In this document: one piece after another, positions 18,682-27,623 of the stretch
How the letters are laid out: each line of letters opens with the position of its first letter
How positions within the stretch are numbered: the first letter of the stretch is position 1
Assembly (NCBI RefSeq): GCF_030653755.1
Contig: NZ_JAURYU010000052.1
Span: forward strand, 1-64,000
Source: Methylotenera sp.
Lineage (GTDB): Bacteria > Pseudomonadota > Gammaproteobacteria > Burkholderiales > Methylophilaceae
Length of the DNA stretch: 64,000 nucleotides
Direction of reading: 5' to 3'
The notes under the pieces: generated by a model
What the model saw: only the letters and a program-made list of their open reading frames with translations
Databases searched by the model: none
Told to the model about the DNA's origin: nothing
Position numbers and translations under genes: made by a program

Positions 18682-19209
18682 CTAAGTTTCAGCACTGATT
18701 GTTTCCCCCTCTAGGGCTTTGTGAATCTGCTCCATTAAAAAGCTTGCAGATTCACGCCCCAGTTTGGATTCTCGCATCGCCATGTGCCAATTTGAAATTG
18801 TTTGTCTTAAGTTATTTTCGTTGTCGCAGGTTTCAATGTTGGCTTTAATACCTCGTCCCATAATGCCAAGGTAGTCATCGGTAGCCTCTATCAGAATAGC
18901 TTTCACGGTTGCCATCTTTGTTGAGCAGATTGGCTCTGTTTTGCTTGGTATATCCTGCAAAACAAGTGGATTTTGGAATGTGTTTGCAAATTCAGGCGGC
19001 CTTTGTTGCCCATATGGCAGTTGAATATAGCCTTCCGTTTCAAGTTTTTTGATAGTGTCTAGTAATAAGTCTTTTTTAAAGAACTTATTCAAATCATCTA
19101 AGTTCCGCACACCATTCACCAGTAGCAATACCTGACGTTCACGCACACCTAAGGTACGTTTGTTATTGGTAAATTCATTAAAACCGAGCCTGGATTTTTC
19201 ATACACCAT
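18682..19209 (-). CDS. Unrecognised protein with N-terminal winged-helix-like region
   Basis: About 175 residues from the ATG at 19209 (MVYEKSRLGFNEF); the open frame reaches a TTG at 19233, which I consider less likely. Residues about 18-70 (RTLGVRERQVLLLVNG, then DTIKKLETEGYIQL) look like a winged-helix module of the kind that ends in a beta wing after a long helix. The rest is helical with two scattered Cys. It has no signal peptide or membrane span. It is convergent with the 187-residue gene. I cannot say whether it binds DNA; similar N-termini occur in uncharacterised betaproteobacterial proteins. Confidence 0.75.
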   Translation of the reverse strand: MVYEKSRLGFNEFTNNKRTLGVRERQVLLLVNGVRNLDDLNKFFKKDLLLDTIKKLETEGYIQLPYGQQRPPEFANTFQNPLVLQDIPSKTEPICSTKMATVKAILIEATDDYLGIMGRGIKANIETCDNENNLRQTISNWHMAMRESKLGRESASFLMEQIHKALEGETISAET

Positions 19210-19233
19210 GGTCGTTATCTCAGCTGATTTCAA

Positions 19234-19629
19234 TGATTTTCAATAATATCTTTGTGAGCATAAAATCTATGTAAGCATTCATGAGTAGAATGCTACTTAA
19301 TCAATATGAAATTAACGTGACAGTTTTATGGTGAGAATCTTCATTAACCGAGTTGTCGTCGCTTAATGAAAGATATTAGGTTTTAAATTCGAGTAACGAA
19401 AGTTAGTTTGAGATTAGTTCTTAACTTCTAACTTTTAAATTCAGTGATTTTTAGTGTGCATCCTTGCCTACAAAATTAAACGGATAAGTTTGTTATCTTA
19501 GTCGCTATGGTGATGATGTATACCATAGTCTATAGCACCCCAAGCCAAAACCTCATAGAATGACATGTGCATTGTAAATGTTTGATAAATATGAAAATAA
19601 TAACTTCTAGGAAGTGATAATAAAACCTT
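19234..19629. other. Upstream region of the CBS-PAS-GGDEF gene
   Basis: About 400 bp between divergent genes. I see no gene. It holds a 24-bp inverted repeat (19505-19528), listed separately. Confidence 0.6.
19505..19528. promoter_or_regulatory. Inverted repeat upstream of the CBS-PAS-GGDEF gene
   Basis: CTATGGT (19505-19511) and ACCATAG (19522-19528) are perfect 7-bp arms with a 10-bp spacer, 101 bp before the start codon. The form fits a dimer-binding operator; the regulator is unknown, though the XRE-type protein downstream is a candidate. Confidence 0.35.
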
Positions 19630-21720
19630 ATGCAAACCTCAATCTCGTTAAAAGAAATTTGCACAATTAATCCAATCAGCGTATCGCAGACTACGGTATT
19701 AGCTGATGTGTTAGAAATGATGGCTAGCCATCATATCAGTTCGATTGTGGTGGTTGAGGGGAAACGCCCCGTTGGCATTTTTACCGAGCGAGATGCCTTA
19801 CGTATTATTCCTGATTTATTGAACACCGCGACCACATCTATTAGTCGTGTCATGAGTGATATTCCTGTAGTTGCACCTACACATCTTGATCTATATGAGG
19901 CATACCATCTTTGCGCGCAAAAAAATCTGCGTCACTTAATTGTTGTGGATAGTGAAGGTGACTTATATGGTATTGCCACAGATAACGACTTTATGAAAAT
20001 GCTGGGGTTTGACGTACTTTCTGGACAGGAAGTCGTTGAAAATATCATGCATAAGAATATTCATACGCTCGCCAAGCATGACACGCTAAACGATGCGATT
20101 ATTTCGATGGTTAAATCTAATGCAAGCGGGATTGTGATTACTGAAGCAAATAAGCCGATTGGCATTATCACCGAGCGCGATTTAGTGAGGCTAGGGCGGG
20201 ATCATGCAAATGGCAGCATGTTATTAGCAGATGCAATGACTTCTCCTGTTGTTTGTATAGATAGTAAGCGTTCAATTTACTTTGCGATAGAGCGCATGCG
20301 TGAGCAAAAAATACGCACTTTGGTTGTAGTGAATGATCAAGGCATATTAGAAGGTCTGATGACTGAGCATGACGTAGTGAAAAAAATTGAGAGCCACTAT
20401 GTACATATGCTTAATACGATTATTAAAAGACAAGCGGATGATATTGTTCGTATCCGAAAAGAGTTGGATGACCGACATGTACTTTCTGCGGTGTTGCATG
20501 AATCACTTGGCGTGAGTTTGATTATTGCCGATCCTGACAAAAAAGTACGATATTTGAATCCTGCCGCCTCCGATTTATTCGGTATTACCCATGAGAAAAT
20601 AGACGGACAACACATTGAATCGTTATTTAGCAAGGCGAATATGCCTGTGGACAATCTACTTGTCGCCTTAGAAAAAGTGCAAAATGGCGAGAGTTATGAG
20701 TATGATTTAGCGCATCAGATCAACGACGAAATGTTTGAGCTACATGTGCGAATGGCGCCAATTCAAGATCAAGATAACAACCTGTTAGGGTATGTACAAA
20801 CGATACAAGATGAAACTGATAAAAAACACTCGGAGCGTAAGTTAAAACAGGCGGCTTCAATTTTTGATAATACGATTGAAGGGATTATTATCACTGACGC
20901 AAAGGCCAATATCCTTTCAGTTAACCCTGCATTTATGAAAATTACAGGGTACGATGAAAATGAAGTTCGTGGTAAAAATCCAAGCGTGCTTAGTTCAGGC
21001 AGGCAAGATAAAGCTTTTTATGGTCGCATGTGGGAGTCTCTAAATGCAAGTGGTCACTGGCAAGGAGAATTGTGGAATCGGCGAAAAAGTGGTGAAACAT
21101 ACGCTGAATGGCTAACAATCAGTGCTATTCTAGATGCTAAAAGCCAAGTGAAAAATTACATTGCAGTATTTGCAGATATTACCTCTTCTAAATTAGCGCA
21201 TGATCAGTTTGAGTTTTTAGCCCATCATGACCCTTTAACTAAACTACCTAACCGCCTTTTGTTTAATGCTCGGTTGAGTCATTCGTTATCTCGTACAAAA
21301 CGGACGGGCGATTTGGTTGCAGTGTTGATGGTTGATCTAGATGGGTTCAAACTAATTAATGACCATTACGGACATCAAGCAGGCGATCGCGTACTTGAAG
21401 TGGTAGCTGAACGTTTAATCGCTCATACACGTGGTGAAGATACTGTTGCTCGCTTGGGGGGGGATGAGTTTGTTGTTGTGTTAGAGGATATTACAGAGCA
21501 GTCAGAGGCGATGGAGGTTGCTAATAAGTTAATAGCCTCTATCTCGCAACCTATTATGCTAATGGAAAGCACAGTGTCTGTGACGGCGAGTGTAGGTATT
21601 GCATTGTCTTTTAATGCAGGAAATAACCCAAAAATGCTTGTGGCAGACGCGGATGATGCTTTATATCAAGCTAAGAGTGCTGGTAAAAACACAGCGATTT
21701 GTGCGCAACCTCAATCTTAA
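19630..21720 (+). CDS. CBS(x4)-PAS-PAS-GGDEF diguanylate cyclase
   Basis: A soluble 696-residue protein predicted to synthesise c-di-GMP. Four CBS motifs form two Bateman modules (about 8-125 and 135-255; see VGIFTERDALR and IGIITERDLVR), which in other proteins bind adenine nucleotides. Two PAS domains follow (about 283-395 and 405-520; the second ends in AVFADITSSK), then a GGDEF domain from about 530 with HHDPLTKLPNRL and an intact LGGDEF motif. There is no EAL domain and no membrane span. The combination points to integration of cellular energy charge with a redox, gas or small-ligand signal; the ligands are inference. The ribosome-binding site is weak. The XRE-PAS gene follows 24 bp later, so the two are probably co-transcribed. 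Confidence 0.93.
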   Translation: MQTSISLKEICTINPISVSQTTVLADVLEMMASHHISSIVVVEGKRPVGIFTERDALRIIPDLLNTATTSISRVMSDIPVVAPTHLDLYEAYHLCAQKNLRHLIVVDSEGDLYGIATDNDFMKMLGFDVLSGQEVVENIMHKNIHTLAKHDTLNDAIISMVKSNASGIVITEANKPIGIITERDLVRLGRDHANGSMLLADAMTSPVVCIDSKRSIYFAIERMREQKIRTLVVVNDQGILEGLMTEHDVVKKIESHYVHMLNTIIKRQADDIVRIRKELDDRHVLSAVLHESLGVSLIIADPDKKVRYLNPAASDLFGITHEKIDGQHIESLFSKANMPVDNLLVALEKVQNGESYEYDLAHQINDEMFELHVRMAPIQDQDNNLLGYVQTIQDETDKKHSERKLKQAASIFDNTIEGIIITDAKANILSVNPAFMKITGYDENEVRGKNPSVLSSGRQDKAFYGRMWESLNASGHWQGELWNRRKSGETYAEWLTISAILDAKSQVKNYIAVFADITSSKLAHDQFEFLAHHDPLTKLPNRLLFNARLSHSLSRTKRTGDLVAVLMVDLDGFKLINDHYGHQAGDRVLEVVAERLIAHTRGEDTVARLGGDEFVVVLEDITEQSEAMEVANKLIASISQPIMLMESTVSVTASVGIALSFNAGNNPKMLVADADDALYQAKSAGKNTAICAQPQS

Positions 21721-21744
21721 ATAATACTTAAAAAACGGAAGTTC

Positions 21745-22413
21745 ATGCATAAATCTTTATTTGGTACAGTCATTAAGAAAGTTCGTCAAGATCTTGGCCT
21801 TACACAGGAAATGCTAGCCTCTCTTTCTGGCTTAGAGCGTACTTTTATTTCTATGCTAGAGCGAGGTGTTAAACAGCCTAGCTTAAAAACGGTGAGTAGT
21901 ATTGCGCATGCGATGCATTTGAAAAGTTATGAGCTGTTGCATCTGGTGGAAGAGCAGATTCATGCTGATCATGTGCAAAATCACTTAAGTACAGACCTTG
22001 AAGCGGAGCAACGTCGTTTAGATGCGTTGGAGTTAGAGCGTGAAAAATCTCGTATCGGTGAGATTGTGAACACGATTCCAGTCATCTTTTTTGCCAGAAC
22101 GCCTATGCCAGAATATGCCATGACCTTTGTGAGCAAAAATATCAGTCAATTATTTGGCTATGACAAAGATAAGTTCATGGCGCATAGTGGATTTTGGCAT
22201 GCGCATATTCATCAAGATGATCTACCAAAGGTGATGGAGCGCTTACAAAACATTAGTGCAAGTGATTTGTTAAGGCACGAGTACAGGTTTTTAACAGCAA
22301 GTGGAATATGGTTGTTGGTAAGAGAGGAGCTGAAATTAGTGGTGAGTGAATCTGGCGCGCCAAAAGAGGTGATAGGCTCAATTGTAGGCGTTACGCCACT
22401 TGGTCGGGATTAG
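21745..22413 (+). CDS. XRE-type HTH regulator with C-terminal PAS domain
   Basis: A 222-residue protein. Residues about 7-65 are a Cro/CI-type helix-turn-helix (VRQDLGLTQEMLASLSGLER, then ISMLERGVKQPSLKTV). A PAS_3-like fold follows at about 105-218 (TFVSKNISQLFGYDKDKF, HIHQDDLPKVMERL, HEYRFLTASGIWLLVREEL). A linker helix (about 70-100) joins them. The start has GGAAG four bases upstream. It lies 24 bp after the CBS-PAS-GGDEF gene, which makes it a likely operon partner that could regulate the same operon or report a ligand to it. An HTH fused directly to PAS is not a common layout; the ligand is unknown. Confidence 0.9.
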   Translation: MHKSLFGTVIKKVRQDLGLTQEMLASLSGLERTFISMLERGVKQPSLKTVSSIAHAMHLKSYELLHLVEEQIHADHVQNHLSTDLEAEQRRLDALELEREKSRIGEIVNTIPVIFFARTPMPEYAMTFVSKNISQLFGYDKDKFMAHSGFWHAHIHQDDLPKVMERLQNISASDLLRHEYRFLTASGIWLLVREELKLVVSESGAPKEVIGSIVGVTPLGRD

Positions 22414-22570
22414 TGTTCCAGGCTATTGTTTCAATCGCTTTATAAAATAGATAGTGAACCAAATTCCCCCTAATTTACCAACTAAACTTACCTAAGTAAT
22501 GCGCTTAGTTGGGTTAAATGGTTTCGTAAGATAATCATGGCTTCAATCAATGGTTGAAATAATTGATTGG

Positions 22571-22605
22571 CTTTTTGATTCAATCAATTAGCTTGAATCA
22601 AAAAG
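22571..22605 (+). terminator. Strong hairpin after the XRE-PAS gene
   Basis: CTTTTTGATTCAA (22571-22583) pairs perfectly with TTGAATCAAAAAG (22593-22605) around a 9-nt loop. It shares four bases with the next hairpin, so the two cannot fully form together. It lies 158 bp after the stop. Confidence 0.55.
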
Positions 22606-22639
22606 CTCAAAATACTTTTTCGGTTTGAGCTTTGTTTTT
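22602..22639. terminator. Bidirectional terminator between the XRE-PAS gene and ychJ
   Basis: AAAGCTCAAA pairs with TTTGAGCTTT; on the plus strand it is followed by GTTTTT, and on the minus strand by a run of T as well. The genes on either side converge on it, as expected for a shared terminator. Confidence 0.75.
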
Positions 22640-22676
22640 AGAACATGAAGTTTTATCACAATAAAACTGTAGAAAA

Positions 22677-23060
22677 TTACTGATCTTCACCGCTCACGTA
22701 GTACCAGCTTGCGTTAATGCGCTCAAACTGACTAACTTCATGTAGCCTTTCAGCACGGCCGCTTAGGTTGTCGGCATGCTTATAACGCGCAACAAACTCA
22801 ACTACTGCGTGATTCTCATCAATTTGTTTGTACTTTTTTACCTGCAAACCTAACCATTTCAGTGGATATTGGTTTAAATCTAGTTGTGCAGGGCGCGTGT
22901 CTGGATGCCAAGTCTTAAGTAGGTATGCCTCAAGTTTTAACACATAGGCACTGTAACGCGAGCGCATCAGTGCTTCTGCATTAGGTGCGGCAATACTAAT
23001 ATGATATTGTTCACAGCAAGCTTGGTATGCGTTGCCACTTCCACATGGACATTCAGACAT
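22677..23060 (-). CDS. ychJ: YchJ-family SEC-C metal-binding protein
   Basis: A 127-residue UPF0225/YchJ-type protein. It begins with a SEC-C zinc motif (CPCGSGNAYQACC, residues 4-16) followed by the conserved PNAEALMRSRYSAYVLK segment and a YchJ core with WLGLQVKK. The function is not established; the fold resembles the SnoaL/NTF2 group with a SecA-type zinc finger. It converges with the XRE-PAS gene across a shared terminator and lies just downstream of prfC (about 60 bp) on the same strand, so it may be co-transcribed with it. Confidence 0.92.
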   Translation of the reverse strand: MSECPCGSGNAYQACCEQYHISIAAPNAEALMRSRYSAYVLKLEAYLLKTWHPDTRPAQLDLNQYPLKWLGLQVKKYKQIDENHAVVEFVARYKHADNLSGRAERLHEVSQFERINASWYYVSGEDQ

Positions 23061-23121
23061 TGTTTGCTACCAAGTGCCAGCAAGTTCAGCAATGGCTTGC
23101 TGGGCTGTGTGGCTTGATAAA

Positions 23122-24726
23122 TTATGCAATTTCACGTGTTTCTAAAAATTGAATATCAGGGTAACGTTCTTGCGCCATCTGTAGGTTAACGCGGTTAGGC
23201 GCTAAGTACACATAATCATCTGCACCATCGAATGCCACGTTAAAGCCGTATTTATCTGCAATGGTTTTTAAATCTGCGTCAGAGCCGCGTAACCAGCGTG
23301 CTGTGTAGCAATCGTATGGTTCAAATACCATATCTACGCTGTATTCATGCTCTAAACGATGTGCAACCACCTCAAACTGCAACATACCAACTGCACCTAA
23401 AATAAGATCGTTTGAAAGCAGAGGGCGGAACAACTGTGCAGCACCTTCTTCTGCCAATTGTTTTAGGCCAATTTGTAGCTGCTTCATTTTCATCGGGTTT
23501 TTAATGCGCGCACGGCGGAAGAACTCAGGCGCAAATGATGGAATCCCCGTGAATTTAAGGTTTTCACCCTCAGTAAAAGTATCGCCCAATTTCACGGTGC
23601 CATGGTTCGGAATGCCAATAATGTCACCAGAATACGCTTCATCCATCGTGGTACGGTCTTGTGCCATAAAGGTAATGGCGTTGTTCACGCTTAATGTTTT
23701 GCCAGTGGCAACTTGCTTCACCTTCATGCCACGTTCGAAACGGCCTGAACACACACGCAAGAACGCGATACGGTCACGGTGTTTTGGGTCCATGTTTGCC
23801 TGAATTTTGAATACAAAACCTGAAAACTTACCCTCATTTGCTTCTACAGGGCGGCTTGCTGTGTTGCGCGATTGTGGAGGTGGAGATAAATCTACTACTG
23901 CATCTAGCAATGATTGCACGCCAAAGTTGTTAATGGCAGAGCCAAAGAACACAGGTGTTTGTTTACCGTTTAAATAGCGCTCTTTATTAAACTCATGTGA
24001 TGCACCACGCACCAGTTCAATATCAATACGCAATTCCTCAGCTTGACGGCCTAATAGTTCATCAACGCGTGGATTATCTAAGCCTTTAATCGTTTCAGAG
24101 GTGCCTTTTTCTGCACGCGGGTCAAAGAAAGAGATTTCATCGTTATACAAATGATAAACGCCACGGAAGCCTTTGCCCATGCCAATTGGCCAGGTCATTG
24201 GCGCGCATTCCATGCCAAGCGTGGTTTCAATTTCATCTAATAATTCAATGGGTGGGCGGCTTTCACGGTCTAGTTTATTAATGAACGTGATAATCGGTGT
24301 GTCACGCATACGACATACGTTTAATAGTTTAATGGTTTGCGCTTCAACACCGTTTACAGAGTCAATGACCATCACCGCAGAGTCTACTGCGGTTAATGTA
24401 CGGTAAGTATCTTCAGAAAAGTCATCATGGCCTGGGGTGTCTAGTAGGTTAATCATGTGTTCGCGGTAAGGGAACTGCATGACAGATGAGGTCACGGAAA
24501 TACCGCGTTGTTTCTCAAGCTCCATCCAGTCTGACGTTGCATGACGTGCAGCTTTACGGCCACGCACCTCACCAGCTACCTGAATTGCACCACCGAACCA
24601 GAGCAGTTTTTCGGTCAGTGTGGTTTTACCAGCATCGGGGTGAGAAATAATAGCAAACGTACGGCGGCGGGAAATTTCGTCTTGAAGCGATGACATGTTT
24701 TGATAGATTTGATTTAAAAGCGTCAT
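23122..24726 (-). CDS. prfC: Peptide chain release factor 3 (RF3)
   Basis: A translational GTPase that recycles RF1/RF2 after termination and supports quality control. G1 HPDAGKTT lies at about 29-36, then G3 DTPGHDDF, G4 NKLD, and the RF3-specific domains II and III. The 534 residues match the family (about 529). The ATG at 24726 is preceded by AAGG at good spacing; a second ATG ten codons in (24696) is closer to the E. coli start but has no ribosome-binding site, so I keep the longer form. Neighbouring ychJ is downstream. Confidence 0.97.
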   Translation of the reverse strand: MTLLNQIYQNMSSLQDEISRRRTFAIISHPDAGKTTLTEKLLWFGGAIQVAGEVRGRKAARHATSDWMELEKQRGISVTSSVMQFPYREHMINLLDTPGHDDFSEDTYRTLTAVDSAVMVIDSVNGVEAQTIKLLNVCRMRDTPIITFINKLDRESRPPIELLDEIETTLGMECAPMTWPIGMGKGFRGVYHLYNDEISFFDPRAEKGTSETIKGLDNPRVDELLGRQAEELRIDIELVRGASHEFNKERYLNGKQTPVFFGSAINNFGVQSLLDAVVDLSPPPQSRNTASRPVEANEGKFSGFVFKIQANMDPKHRDRIAFLRVCSGRFERGMKVKQVATGKTLSVNNAITFMAQDRTTMDEAYSGDIIGIPNHGTVKLGDTFTEGENLKFTGIPSFAPEFFRRARIKNPMKMKQLQIGLKQLAEEGAAQLFRPLLSNDLILGAVGMLQFEVVAHRLEHEYSVDMVFEPYDCYTARWLRGSDADLKTIADKYGFNVAFDGADDYVYLAPNRVNLQMAQERYPDIQFLETREIA

Positions 24727-24841
24727 TTTACCTTAAATATGGCTTAACTCGAAAAAACGGGTATTAGCTGAGATGGCTTTGTTGTCAGCTAATGACGCAT
24801 ATTTTATATTTGAGATGACTAGCTTAGACGTTACCTTGGCC

Positions 24842-25291
24842 TTAACGTCTTGATGACGTCTCATTTTTAAGTTCACGCGTCACCAATTTTGATAATGAGC
24901 CAATCTCGTTAGAGAGCAGTATTAGTAAGTCATCCAGCGTTACAATGGCTGTGAGTGTGCCATGCTCGTCCACAACAGGTAGTCTTCTAACACCTTTTGA
25001 TGTCATGATTTTAATCGTATCAAATATCCCAGAATTTTCTTTGACTACTGATAAATGCCTGACCATGATGTCACTCACCGTCATGACTTTGCAATCTAAC
25101 TCAGTTGCTACAACTTCTATGACTAAATCACGGTCTGTGACGATGCCTAAGGGGATATTTTTACCTTGATTTTCTTTGACGACCACAACATCGCCAACGT
25201 GGTGGCTACGCATTAATTGAGCAGCTTCAAAAACAGTGGCATCTGCTTTAACTGTGACCACTTCGTGATTACAAATAGCGCTAATTGACAT
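24842..25291 (-). CDS. Two-CBS-domain protein
   Basis: About 149 residues from the ATG at 25291 (MSISAICNHEVVTVKAD), which has AAGGA seven bases upstream; the open frame extends to 25339 but that start lacks support. One CBS pair forms a single Bateman module: first repeat with VGDVVVVKENQG and LGIVTDRDLV, second with GVRRLPVVDEHG and AIVTLDDLL. There is no other domain. Such stand-alone modules bind adenine nucleotides or NAD-related ligands and often sit in hypoxia or stress groups. Here it is immediately downstream of a universal stress protein and a nitroreductase on the same strand, which suggests a shared stress or low-oxygen response; that is inference. Confidence 0.9.
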   Translation of the reverse strand: MSISAICNHEVVTVKADATVFEAAQLMRSHHVGDVVVVKENQGKNIPLGIVTDRDLVIEVVATELDCKVMTVSDIMVRHLSVVKENSGIFDTIKIMTSKGVRRLPVVDEHGTLTAIVTLDDLLILLSNEIGSLSKLVTRELKNETSSRR

Positions 25292-25369
25292 AATGGGTTC
25301 CTTTTTACTGTTAAATACGATTGTGGGTATTTCAGTCATTTACTTATTTAACTGTGCGTCTTAACTAGT

Positions 25370-25816
25370 TTAACTGTGTGTCTTAACTAGGAGCACAGGT
25401 ACGTGGCTTTGTTTGATCACCATATCTGCATCGCTACCCATCATTAAACGTGCGAATCCACGTAGGCCGTGTGTCCCCATCACAACTACATCTGCGGGCC
25501 ACTCTTCTACTTGTTTAATAATCTGTTTAGATACACGCTCACCAATACTTTCTACGATAATGCACTCGGCTGACACGCCATATTGACGTGCTCTTTCTTC
25601 AGCAACCTCTAGTATTTTTTTACCTTGGCTACGTTGAATATCCGCAAGATACAAAATATTAAGTTCTCCATTTGCGTCTAAAATCGGGAAATAAGTATCG
25701 ACTATATGTAAGAACCTAAGGTTTGCTTGAAGTGCTTTTGCAAGACTAATAGCTTCCACCATGCCACAGTTTGAAGTGCTGCTACCATCTATCGGACAAA
25801 GAATATGTTTGTACAT
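25370..25816 (-). CDS. Universal stress protein (UspA family, ATP-binding type)
   Basis: About 148 residues from the ATG at 25816 (MYKHILCPIDGSS), preceded by GGGAGG at ideal spacing; the open frame runs to a TTG at 25867. The UspA fold is complete: an N-terminal ILCPIDGS strand and a C-terminal GTHGLRGFARLMMGSDA loop, which fits the G-x2-G-x9-G-S ATP-binding motif. It lies between the CBS protein and the nitroreductase gene, all on the minus strand with gaps under 80 bp. A role in stress or anaerobic survival is family knowledge; the trigger is unknown. Confidence 0.94.
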   Translation of the reverse strand: MYKHILCPIDGSSTSNCGMVEAISLAKALQANLRFLHIVDTYFPILDANGELNILYLADIQRSQGKKILEVAEERARQYGVSAECIIVESIGERVSKQIIKQVEEWPADVVVMGTHGLRGFARLMMGSDADMVIKQSHVPVLLVKTHS

Positions 25817-25888
25817 TTTTAAACGCCTCCCAACACACACACGCCGCGTTGATCGTATGCAAACCAATCATTTCTTAGCTTAATTATG

Positions 25889-26494
25889 TTAATTAACGCT
25901 CCCTGTCGTTATGTTCGACAGAATGCGAGGATGTTTACGCGAGGAGGGAGGAGGCATGTCATCAGGGTAGCCAACAACAATCGGTGCTACTACCGTAAAC
26001 TCATTAGGGATGCCTAGTTTAGTTTTTACCTCGGGTAAATTTAGAACAGGAAGCGCACTCCCAATAATGCATGACCCAAGCCCCATTGCGCAGGCAGCTA
26101 AAATTAAATTTTCAGCGGCCAGCCAACAATCCCCCCCAAAAAATTTTATCTTTGTATTCCCACAGATTAGGATGAGCGTTCCTGCATCATAAAAAATATT
26201 AAAGTCTTGATCGATTGGTAATTCAAATAGCTTCAGCGCATGCTGATGTTGATTGTGATGCATCATCGTGAGTAACATGGGCTTAGCTTGGTCTGATATT
26301 TTTTTTAGCAACTGCTGATCTTGTATGATGACAAATGCCCAAGGTTCACCATGCATAGCGGTGGGTGCACGTATTGCAGCTTCAAGAAGGCTAGAAACAG
26401 CCCCTTTTTCTAGCTTTTGTGTTGTGTAGCTACGTACAGAGCGCCTAGCTAATATGGCTTCGTAAAGGCTCATTTCGATTTCAAGTAATGACAT
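25889..26494 (-). CDS. Nitroreductase-family flavoprotein
   Basis: A 201-residue FMN-dependent oxidoreductase of the nitroreductase fold. N-terminal EAILARRSVRSYTTQKLEK is the conserved FMN-binding RRSVR region; APTAMHGEPWAFVII and the AAENLILAACAMGLGSCIIG block are also typical. The length fits the short single-domain class. The ATG at 26494 has GGGAG upstream; a second ATG at 26473 is possible. It is probably first of a three-gene group with the universal stress protein and CBS protein. The natural substrate is not evident. Confidence 0.93.
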   Translation of the reverse strand: MSLLEIEMSLYEAILARRSVRSYTTQKLEKGAVSSLLEAAIRAPTAMHGEPWAFVIIQDQQLLKKISDQAKPMLLTMMHHNQHQHALKLFELPIDQDFNIFYDAGTLILICGNTKIKFFGGDCWLAAENLILAACAMGLGSCIIGSALPVLNLPEVKTKLGIPNEFTVVAPIVVGYPDDMPPPSSRKHPRILSNITTGSVN

Positions 26495-26848
26495 TTATGT
26501 ACTCCCATCAGTGACTCACGCGATACATTTACCTGTATTTTTTTAAAACTTGTCCAGAACTACAGTATCAAGAATAAACGCATTAGTTAATCCGCGCGAA
26601 CACGTATAAATGATTATTTTAGGTTGATGGGTTCGATGGCATTTGAAGCGTTACAAACGGGAAGTGATTGAGTGCCTAACGCATTGAATGGTCACCAAAG
26701 CGCAAAATAAACTTTAATCATCACCCTAAAATAGTTACAGTTCTGTTATCTGGCACACAGTCAGTAGCAAATTATTCATTAATAATTATTTCAGTAGAGA
26801 TCAACTTCACCCCTGCTGTTGAATAATTGTTTAATGAAGGAGAGCATT
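26495..26848. other. Divergent upstream region between nitroreductase and PEP-CTERM genes
   Basis: About 350 bp. I see no gene and no confident motif. I looked for an FNR-type TTGAT-N4-ATCAA site, given the nitroreductase/stress genes, and did not find a clear one. Confidence 0.5.
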
Positions 26849-27472
26849 ATGTTTAACGATACTCACAAGTTATTGCTCGGTTTGGCATTACTTGGGCCTA
26901 GCTCGGCATTGGCAAACGTCATCCATTGGGAAGTTAATAGCAACTTTGACCCTAACGCGTATTGGTGGGGTGAGGGTGGGGATGAGAACTTTATACTAAG
27001 TGGCGGTTTTGATTTAAACACTGATACTGGCACTATTTCCAACATTACCGTGAAAACATCTGGCGCGGCTGGTTGTGTAGCCTGTAATGATTTTTCTGAT
27101 GGTGGCATCGGGGAGTTTAGCATCATTTCATTTGATGGTGCCGTTACATTTACCGAGAGTTATGGCCCTAATATATATTCCCCTGGAAGTTATTGGTTAC
27201 AGATTCTAGGGGAGGGGTTTGATCCTTCCACGCCAGGTACTCATGCAACAATGGACATATCGTATTGGGGGCAGACTTTGCTATACGACCCATTTGACCC
27301 TAACACGTACATGAATATTGGTTGTTATTGGTGCGTTAGCATGATAGGCACGCTATCACCTGTACCAGAACCTGAAACCTATACGCTGATGCTGGTTGGG
27401 TTGGGAATATTGGGATGGCGTGCGAAGCGCAAAACCAGCTTTAATGCACAGGGCGCACTTATGTATGCATAA
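26849..27472 (+). CDS. Exported PEP-CTERM protein
   Basis: About 207 residues from the ATG at 26849 (MFNDTHKLLLGLALLG), which has AAGGAG eight bases upstream; the open frame starts at a TTG at 26819. It has a signal peptide (about 1-22, ending SSALA) and a C-terminal sorting signal VPEPETYTLMLVGLGILGW followed by RAKRK, the exosortase-recognised PEP-CTERM motif. The mature part is acidic, aromatic and Asn/Gly-rich with a Cys pair (GCVACND) and a second (GCYWC), which may form disulfides or bind metal. By family knowledge it is processed by an exosortase and released to the surface or matrix; no exosortase gene is in this window. Residues after RAKRK (about 14) form an unusual extra tail. Confidence 0.9.
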   Translation: MFNDTHKLLLGLALLGPSSALANVIHWEVNSNFDPNAYWWGEGGDENFILSGGFDLNTDTGTISNITVKTSGAAGCVACNDFSDGGIGEFSIISFDGAVTFTESYGPNIYSPGSYWLQILGEGFDPSTPGTHATMDISYWGQTLLYDPFDPNTYMNIGCYWCVSMIGTLSPVPEPETYTLMLVGLGILGWRAKRKTSFNAQGALMYA

Positions 27473-27623
27473 AATAAATGAGCTCAGACTCCTTCAGCGC
27501 TTAAATGTGGGCATAGTTCAGCTGAACCTAAGTAGGTGTTTTAAGCAAAAGTAGCTTATTCAAATATAAACAAAATAGAAACTACATTTGCGCTAAATTC
27601 CACAGTTTATGACAGGCTCAAAT

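Noticed and set aside
27516-27527. Palindrome GTTCAGCTGAAC after the PEP-CTERM gene, with ACCTA/TAGGT just downstream
   Set aside because: Perfect but short; the following stem is 5 bp with only GTTTT, too weak to call a terminator or operator.
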